In this document: one piece after another, positions 57,190 to 64,000 of the stretch
Position numbering within the stretch: position 1 is the stretch's first letter
How the letters are laid out: each line of letters opens with the position of its first letter
Assembly (NCBI GenBank): GCA_964017065.1
Contig: OZ024791.1
Span: 8,349,322 to 8,413,321, forward strand
DNA from: Haliclona indistincta
Taxonomy: Eukaryota > Porifera > Demospongiae > Haplosclerida > Chalinidae
Length of the DNA stretch: 64,000 bases
Direction of reading: 5' to 3'
Program-made: the position numbers and the translations under genes
The notes under the pieces: model-generated
Databases searched by the model: none
What the model saw: only the letters and a program-made list of their open reading frames with translations
What the model was told of the DNA's origin: nothing

Positions 57190-57600
57190 CACTATAAAGC
57201 CTAGTTTGTAGCAACGGTTGGTCAGCAGGTTCCGGTGGTTCAGAGGTTTAGTGCGGTGGTTTGTGATGTAGATGTTCACGGTTCGATCCTCACCGTGTCC
57301 ATTGATTTTTTTGTTGTTTTTTTTCACAAAAAAACTTAAGTTTTCTAGCTAGTAGTAACATTCTCGACGATCCTTAGTTTAGTTTAGAACGACCCTCCCA
57401 CGATCCTTAGCTAGGGCCAAAGGCCCTGTTTAGGACGCCCCTCCCGACGATCTTTAGCTAGGGCCGAAGGCCCTGTTTAGGACGCCCCTCCCGACTATCC
57501 TTAGGCTTACCAAGGGCCGAAGGCCCGGGTTAGGATACCCCTCCCGACTCTGCGCAGTTAGGAGAAGGTTTTTAGGGTTTTGGGTTTAGTTGACAGTATT
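57190..57600 (+). mobile_element. tRNA-derived SINE, near complete
   Basis: Starts CTATAAAGCCTAGTTTGTAGC, then the tRNA-like head (GGTGGTTCAGAGGTTTAGTG...GGTTCGATCCTC, A and B box-like), a T/A-rich linker, AACTTAAG, three GACGATCCTTAG / GGGCCGAAGGCCC units and the terminal AGGTTTTTAGGGTTTTGGGT. It lies within a further inverted pair: TTCACCCGGTTTGAAAC near 57096 and its complement near 57628. Confidence 0.7.
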
Positions 57601-57704
57601 CGTCCATAGTTATCACGTGATTGCCATGGCAACGGTTTCAAACCGGGTGAATTCCTATGGAGGAAGCACGTGACATGCCCGCGCATGTGTATTATAATAG
57701 AATA

Positions 57705-59320
57705 TCACTATAAAGCCTAGTTCCAATGTGAAGTTAGCAACAGGTCTTGGTGGCTCAATGGGTAGGTGTTCTGCATAGCAGCATGGTGTGCTAGGGTTCA
57801 ATCCCTGGTACAGACTACAGTGTTCCACACGAAGACGCTTGAAAACTCATTTTTAGATATTTAGCTCATTTTCTCAAAGCTCATTGATCTCATGCACATA
57901 TGCACATACCATGATGAAGTTCTATCCTTTGGAAGTTGAATGCACCATATGGCTTCTTGTCACATGACTGTCACGTGATACAAGATGGCAGTAAAGACAC
58001 CCACTCAGCAGACAACGTTAGGATCAGGATCTCCAGATTGGCTGGTAGTTAAGAGCTGCTAAAGCTGCAGCCAAGCATTCACCCCGGATGCACATCTCTG
58101 AGTGGCACGAGAAGTCGCGGGCAGCTATACTTTGGGAACAGGGAGCGTATAACAGCGTTTTCAATATGCCCCAACGTTAGGATCAGGATCTCCAGAGTCT
58201 GTGCTAGTTAAGAGCCTAGACTTGCTTATTACAAAGGCTAAACATAGTGCATTTACGGAGAACTCACTTGGCGCGTCTCCGTCTTAGCATCGTGACAAAC
58301 GAAGCTCGGTCTCACAAAATAACTGCTTTTTGACGGCCATCTTGCTGTTTTGTGACGTTTTAATGGACTCCGCCTTTAAAAAATGACGACACGACTAATA
58401 ACAGTAACCTTGTGACGCCACTGACTCGTACAGTTGTTGGTTACTGTTTATCAAAAGTGTCGTCATTCTTTTAGAGGCGGAGCCCATAAAAACGTCACTA
58501 AACAGCAAGATGGCCGTCAAAAAGCAGCTATTTTGTGAGACCGAGCTTCGTTTGTCGCGATGCTAAGACGGAGACGCGCCAAGTGAGTTCGTCGTAAATG
58601 CACTATGTTTAGTCTTTGTAATAAGCAAGTCTAGGTTCTTAACTAGCACAGACTCTGGAGATCCTGATCCTAACGTTGGGGCATATTGAAAACGCTGTTA
58701 TACGCTCCCTGTTCCCAAAGTATAGCTGCCCGCGACTTCTCGTGCCACTCAGAGATGTGCATCCGGGGTGAGTGCTTGGCTGCAGCTTTAGCAGCTCTTA
58801 ACTACCAGCCAATCTGGAGATCCTGATCCTAACGTTGTCTGCTGAGTGGGTGTCTTTACTGCCATCTTGTATCACGTGACAGTCATGTGACAAGAAGCCA
58901 TATGGTGCATTCAACTCCCAAAGGATAGAACTTCATCATGGTATGTGCATGAGATCAATGAGATTTGAGAAAATGAGCTAAATATCTAAAAATGAGTTTT
59001 CAAGCGTCTTCGTGTGGAACACTGTACTTTTTTTGGTTTTTTTTTTCACAAAAAAAACTGTTAGGCAGAGCTAGCGCTCTTACCGCGGGTCAGTAGCGCT
59101 GTTAGCCACGGGTTTGCACTGTTAGCTCCGTAGGACGACCCTCCCGACGATCCTTAGTTAGTTAGGAAGACACTCCCGACGATCCTTAGTTAGGAAGACC
59201 CTCCCGACGATCCTTAGTTAGGAAGACCCTCTCAACAATCCTTAGTTAGTTAGGAAGACCCTCCTGGCTTTTCGCAGTTAGGCGAAGTGTTTTAAGGTCT
59301 TGGGTTTAGGATTTAGTTTT
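57705..59320 (+). mobile_element. tRNA-derived SINE split by fold-back element
   Basis: The head (ACTATAAAGCCTAGTTCC, GGTGGCTCAATGGGTAGGTG, GGGTTCAATCCC) lies at about 57705-57815. The body and tail (TTTTTTTCACAAAAAAAACTG, CGACGATCCTTAG units, GCAGTTAGGCGAAG, GGTCTTGGGTTTAG) lie at 59027-59320. The split falls exactly at the TA flanking the 57818-59024 element, so the SINE was there first. The body has four tandem GACGATCCTTAGTTAGGAAGACC-type units in pieces. Confidence 0.7.
57818..59024. mobile_element. 1.2 kb fold-back Tc1/mariner-like element
   Basis: Two arms of roughly 590 bp are near-perfect reverse complements (starts CAGTGTTCCACACGAAGACG; ends CGTCTTCGTGTGGAACACTG), with a centre of about 30 bp near 58420. 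TA flanks both sides (57816-57817, 59025-59026). Direct repeats of AACGTTAGGATCAGGATCTCC occur twice per arm. There is no transposase. If transcribed through, it would give a very long hairpin. Confidence 0.88.
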
Positions 59321-59324
59321 GTTT

Positions 59325-60380
59325 AGCACGTGAATACCATAGCAACGAGCGTGACGTAACACATCCGCACTTCAGATTGGGTGAACTTAGTCCATCCCTA
59401 TAGGTATTACCCGTGCGCAGTATGCGCCAGGGTTATGCGTTTGTGCCCGTCGGTATTATGCCACGCGGTAGTCGTGGCATATTTAGGGTTGGGCGGAAAA
59501 CAAGATGGCGGCTACAGTTAGGCTAAACGCAATAATTCACGTATATCTTGGCTGTTGATGACATCAGGGTATTTTAACTACCTAGGGGCTATCCTATGAG
59601 GTAAGCGCTTACAATGAGTCTACTAATAAAGACTATAAGGCTAGTTGCTATGGGCATGACAAGATGGCGTCTCGTACTGGAGGCACCGTACGGCACTGCC
59701 ATAGCTTCGCTGTACGGGCGTTTCAAGCTAATCTAACGTTCTGAAGCTCTTTGCACGATTTATGCGATTATAAAGAGACCTTCAGAAGCAAAAGAAACCA
59801 GGTCTAAGGTGGTAAACCAGAGTTCACGTGGTCACCCATTTGTTCATCTTCTTCTTTCCTTCTTTCTTTCTTTCTTATTCTTCAGCGAGTCTAGCGCCGT
59901 GGCTAGTGAGCTATTCAAGACAAAAACTACACAGAAACTACACTAGTCGTTGTGAGCAGTGCACCTGATATCTATTTAAGCCTAAAACACTAGCAGAAGC
60001 GAGTATTTCCAGGAAAACAGCGATTTTTGGTCCATAACAGACTCCATTCCATCATTCTGTTTGAACTCCGTTACTAGGTTACGCCTACTCGCGCACGCCC
60101 GTGTATGAAATTATTCTAATACAAGCGCACCTTAGTACAAATTGCTTAGAACGCGCGAGTGCTGCTGCCACTAGCAGTGTTCACAGCAGTCTGTACGAGC
60201 AAATATTCACTGTTACACTAGATTTGTCTGTTCAGGCTTGTAAGCTAATGTTGCATGGTGCGTGTTGCATCCAGTGCAGAGTCGATCGAGTGCAGCCTGC
60301 TACTCATAGTTCTAGCTCTTTACACTGTATTACTTTGCATAAGTGCCAACTAAAAATCATTAATAAAAAAAGAAAAGAAA
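59325..60380. other. Unassigned sequence
   Basis: No convincing gene. A short TTTC/CTTT run is at 59840-59875. An open frame at 60101-60421 overlaps the next palindrome and has no recognisable motif. Confidence 0.4.
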
Positions 60381-60650
60381 CAAGTAATAAAAACATTTTA
60401 ACCAAAATGCAAGAGATTTAGGGTTGGTACATTTATCGAAAAAGTATGGAAACAAGATTTTGGATTGTAACAATAGCACTTGCAATGCTACCTCCCTAAA
60501 TTAACTGCTTTCGATAGTTGTGGTTAATTTAATAGGGAGGTAGCATTGCAAGTGCTATTGTTACAATCCAAAATCTTGTTTCCATACTTTTTCGATAAAT
60601 GTACCAACCCTAAATCTCTTGCATTTTGGTTAAAATGTTTTTATTACTTG
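60381..60650. mobile_element. 270 bp perfect-hairpin MITE
   Basis: The arms, about 125 bp each (CAAGTAATAAAAACATTTT... and complement), are almost identical inverted copies around a 17-20 bp loop (TGCTTTCGATAGTTGTGG). No clear target-site duplication found. No ORF. Confidence 0.85.
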
Positions 60651-60667
60651 TAATTATAGGTATAATT

Positions 60668-61768
60668 GGGGCGAGCCTGAGCGAGCCCCATATGGGATCG
60701 AAAAGCGTCCCCCGCGAACTATCTATCTATATATCTATGTATGCGTACGTCTTTCCGTAAATGCCCTCACGCTCTAATTCACCGAACGGTTCAATTTTGC
60801 CGCGTGTGTATTACGTCATATCATACTAAGACGATGGATCCTGATACTACTACAATGTATTCCAGTGCGTGATTATTCTTCAAAGAAAGAAGAACAACTT
60901 CTAAGGAGAAGAGTGCGTGAAAGAGCTCGCCGAGCTGCTGAAACTGCAGAGGAAAAAGAGCAGAGACTGAGCAACCGAAGAGCTCGTGATAAGGCGCGAC
61001 GTGCTGCCCAGCGTGATGAACAGCATGCTGAACAAAGAAAAACAATGCTACAGCAGTTGAGACGCCAACAGCAAGAACGACGTGATGCTGAGAGTAGTAA
61101 ACAGAGAGAAGACAGGCTGCAGCACATGAGAGACCAAGAACACGAGCGACGTGATGCTGAGAATAGTGAACAAAGAGAAAACAGGCTACAGCACATGAGA
61201 GACCAAGATCACCAGCGACGTGATGTTGAAAGTAGTGAACAAAGAGAAAACAGGCTGCAGCACATGAGAGACCAAGAACACCAGCGACGTGATGTTGAAA
61301 GTAGTGAACAAAGAGAAAACAGGCTACAGCACATGAGAGACCAAGAACATGAGCGACGTGATGCTGAGGATCTAGCACAGAGAGATAGTCGACTACAGCG
61401 TTTGCGAGAGAGTCGACAAAGACAACCTGATCATCCACAAATTGCTCTTTTTGATCAGCCAGCTGTTAGAGCCAAGATGCTCAATTTTCACAAGAAGAAA
61501 GTATTAAGAAAAGAATTAAGATTGAAGAGACGGAGAGAGAGAGAATAAGAACAGCTGCAGCAGAAAAAGATTCTGCAGCACCAAAGAAGAAGTCAGTTAC
61601 TTTTAAATGACTATTATCCCATTATCATCATCATTATACAATCGCTATATCAACTATCTTGAACTATAATCATCATTCATATTGCTATCCATTCTATTAT
61701 TCCAACCAACTATCCGATTTTGTGATTTTTACTGTTACATGTACGTACAGTTCGCTCAGGCTCGCCCC
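60668..61768 (+). mobile_element. TIR-flanked repeat carrying a repeat-rich ORF
   Basis: The ends GGGGCGAGCCTGAGCGA (60668-60684) and its complement (61752-61768) form a 17-bp inverted repeat, and the left end is itself palindromic (…GCGAGCCCC). Between them lies the ORF at 60865-61548. Flanking duplications are not evident. The unit looks like a non-autonomous element or a trapped gene fragment bounded by TIRs. Confidence 0.6.
60865..61548 (+). CDS. Arg/Glu-rich coiled-coil ORF with 23-residue repeats
   Basis: 227 codons open from 60865; the frame has no early ATG (it begins after a possible acceptor TATTCCAG or with GTG). The centre has about five copies of a 23-residue unit, core RLQHMRDQEHERRD, and the N-terminal third has degenerate copies (RARRAAETAEEKEQRL). 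Charge pattern and heptads predict a long helix. Similar Arg-Ala-Glu repeats occur, to my memory, at the N-terminus of some Helitron-encoded Rep/helicase proteins in sponges and other animals, so this may be a severed Helitron N-terminus. No catalytic motif follows. Function unknown. Confidence 0.5.
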   Translation: MRDYSSKKEEQLLRRRVRERARRAAETAEEKEQRLSNRRARDKARRAAQRDEQHAEQRKTMLQQLRRQQQERRDAESSKQREDRLQHMRDQEHERRDAENSEQRENRLQHMRDQDHQRRDVESSEQRENRLQHMRDQEHQRRDVESSEQRENRLQHMRDQEHERRDAEDLAQRDSRLQRLRESRQRQPDHPQIALFDQPAVRAKMLNFHKKKVLRKELRLKRRRERE

Positions 61769-62084
61769 ACATTGTCTTTACAATCATCTAGTATGTATAT
61801 ATGTGTGTGTGTGTGTCATAAAAAAAAAAACGCTTGTTTAAGCTTACGTCTCACCGCTCGAAATTCTCCACGAAAACACTCTCTACAGCTTCTTCACTGA
61901 ATTTATAGTCCTATGAAGACGTTTTCTGAGCTGGCAAGCCTTGTTCGAGCGGCTAATCCATGGCTATCTAAAGCTACGTGTACTTGTAAGAGTACTTACG
62001 GTATTGTGGGTGTGTCACCCAACCTCGACTCCTATCAATGTCGATGTCCTCACTCAGTCTCACATTTACAGTACGTCAGAGCCA
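61769..62084. other. Unassigned sequence
   Basis: Contains a GTGTGTGT run and an A-run at about 61803-61830. No gene or defined repeat recognised. Confidence 0.4.
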
Positions 62085-62088
62085 TTAA

Positions 62089-62677
62089 CCCTTTAAGCCC
62101 TAATGACGCAATTGTGCGTCATACATACTTCAGACAGCATAACTTTATGAAAAAGTGCTAAAATATCCCAAAATTAAGCCAAATCGAAGAATACAAATAA
62201 CCACCAAAAATTGACCGGTTTTCGGCGCGCCCCCTGCACCAAACGTATTGGCTTCGGCATTTCTATGGCTTCAGTGCAAATTTCACAACGTTTAGGAAAA
62301 ACAAAATGGCTGCCAAGAAAATTGGACATTTTATGGCTTCGGGTGCTCGGAAAACACATTTTGGCGCATTCTCTACGATCTGGGCTACATTTTACATTGA
62401 CCAAAACCACTGCTTTTTACATGTACTTTTCAGTAGCCAGCCCCAAAGCACTAACTTTGAGCAAAATTTGACGAGGTCGCTGCACTTTATCGGCTTCACT
62501 TTCGAAGTGGGAGGGGCATATCGACCGACTTGAGTATGGGCAATTGCGGCTACTCACTGGCGTAAAAGGACGCAAATTTGAGACCAGTAGCACAAAAGAC
62601 ACACGAGATATTCACGATAGAAGTGGTCAGCATTTACGAGGTTAAAATTTCAGCAAGATAATTTAGTAGTTAAAGGG
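62089..62677. mobile_element. piggyBac-like MITE
   Basis: The ends CCCTTTAA and TTAAAGGG are flanked by TTAA on both sides (62085-62088 and 62678-62681), the piggyBac signature. It is 589 bp with no transposase. The left subterminal region has a small palindrome ATGACGCAATTGTGCGTCAT. Confidence 0.7.
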
Positions 62678-62681
62678 TTAA

Positions 62682-63160
62682 ATAACGTGCGTGTTGCTGT
62701 AATGCAGGAGTAGTCGTGTTTAGCTCCTAGCTCAGCGCACGGGTATGTATTCATTAGAACTCTAGTATTGCATTATTCAGTTATTATGCCGAGGTGTGGG
62801 CGGAGCCACGAAAGTAGTCTAGTCTGTTCAGGTAGATCTCGATAGTTTATGAAAATTAAATTTGACAGATTTGCTATTAAAGCCTTTGTTTTGAAGTTAT
62901 GGCGTGATTTGCTAACCTAAACAGCCGTCTTGAGCGCTCGGGCCTACTTCATAGACAAAACTGTCTACAGATGGCTACAGTGCAACTTGAAGGCTTGATC
63001 TGTGATAGTACAGCTCGCGCGACTCCATTGGCAGCAGTGAAACTAGCGAGCGAAAGCTTGTTTGAGTTCACTTAGCTGCTCGACAGGTGAGCCGGAGCGA
63101 GCAGAGCAGTTACAGTCACGCCCAGCTACATTATTCTGTTTGGCTTCAATACAACTTTTG
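62682..63160. other. Unassigned sequence
   Basis: Contains GCCGAGGTGTGGGCGGAGCCAC near 62790, a phrase also found near 18110. No gene seen. Confidence 0.4.
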
Positions 63161-63169
63161 TACAACAGC

Positions 63170-63715
<546 letters not shown>

Positions 63716-64000
63716 GTTCCATGGATCTGCTGGTCACTTCTACTGTAGCTTGCATTGCATGCTTCTATGACACTGTTTTGATGCTTCCATGGATCTAATG
63801 CATTCATGCATACGTGCTGTCATAATGCATATGCTAATTGCATGCTAGCATACATGCTACTGCACTGAGGCATCTGCACCTTTGGTGCTTTATTCTACTC
63901 TGTTAGTGAGTAAGCTTTCTCGATATCTTATCGGAATAGCATTCCAATAGCGGCATGTTGGTTGTTTACCACTCTCTAAATCTGATGCAGCTTTTACTGT
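63716..64000. other. Right edge, no gene seen
   Basis: Rich in GCATGC-type palindromic hexamers. Continues beyond the window. Confidence 0.35.

Noticed and set aside
57228..57300. True tRNA gene
   Set aside because: B-box-like but the cloverleaf arms do not pair well by eye, and the sequence is joined to a repeated SINE body.

Overview
This is a eukaryotic nuclear window from an early-branching animal. A demosponge is the best fit. That is an inference from the gene content (Ig-bearing adhesion GPCRs, SRCR/FN3 receptors), the 45-120 bp introns, and a LINE C-terminal region that resembles my recollection of sponge and cnidarian elements. No rRNA, mitochondrial or bacterial sequence is visible. 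Gene models were built by hand from GT-AG (and three GC-AG) splice sites that keep frame.

Layout. (1) 1-1521 holds the 3' end of a mitochondrial fission regulator (MTFR-like) gene. (2) 2580-16422 and 18834-25445 hold two tandem adhesion GPCRs with Ig, EGF, SEA, hormone-receptor-like, GAIN/GPS and 7TM parts. They come from one segmental duplication that also copied the MTFR 3' exons and the SLC13 3' exons; those extra copies are now fragments. (3) 25764-28252 holds an intact SLC13-type transporter on the minus strand. (4) 28494-36258 holds three related single-pass receptors on the minus strand (SRCR-SRCR-FN3 twice, FN3 only once) with tyrosine-motif tails, and between them a head-to-head pair of intronless beta-propeller proteins. 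(5) 36653-39104 is RNFT, 40955-41865 is SPRING1 and 46449-48237 is RFC2. (6) Around these housekeeping genes, nine members of a small secreted family lie on the minus strand from 42242 to 55466. Four are divergent, one is deleted and four form a recent array that also holds minisatellites. (7) From about 55.5 kb to the end there is no convincing host gene, but many repeats: tRNA-derived SINEs, a 1.2 kb fold-back Tc1/mariner-like element, other inverted-repeat elements, a piggyBac-like MITE, a TIR element carrying a repeat-rich coiled-coil ORF, and a CTG expansion.

How it fits together. The most striking structure is intron 2 of the first GPCR. It is 57 bp in the sister gene but about 6.9 kb here, because of nested insertions whose order can be read from target-site duplications (a LINE interrupted by a TIR element, itself interrupted by another; a SINE interrupted by a BED-finger hAT relative; a poly-A LINE copy with an 11-bp duplication). 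Functionally, 2.5-36 kb looks like a cluster of cell-surface recognition genes: adhesion GPCRs plus receptors whose tails share NPTY-like and YDS[VT]P motifs. The second half is a birth-and-death array of secreted proteins interleaved with conserved single-copy genes.
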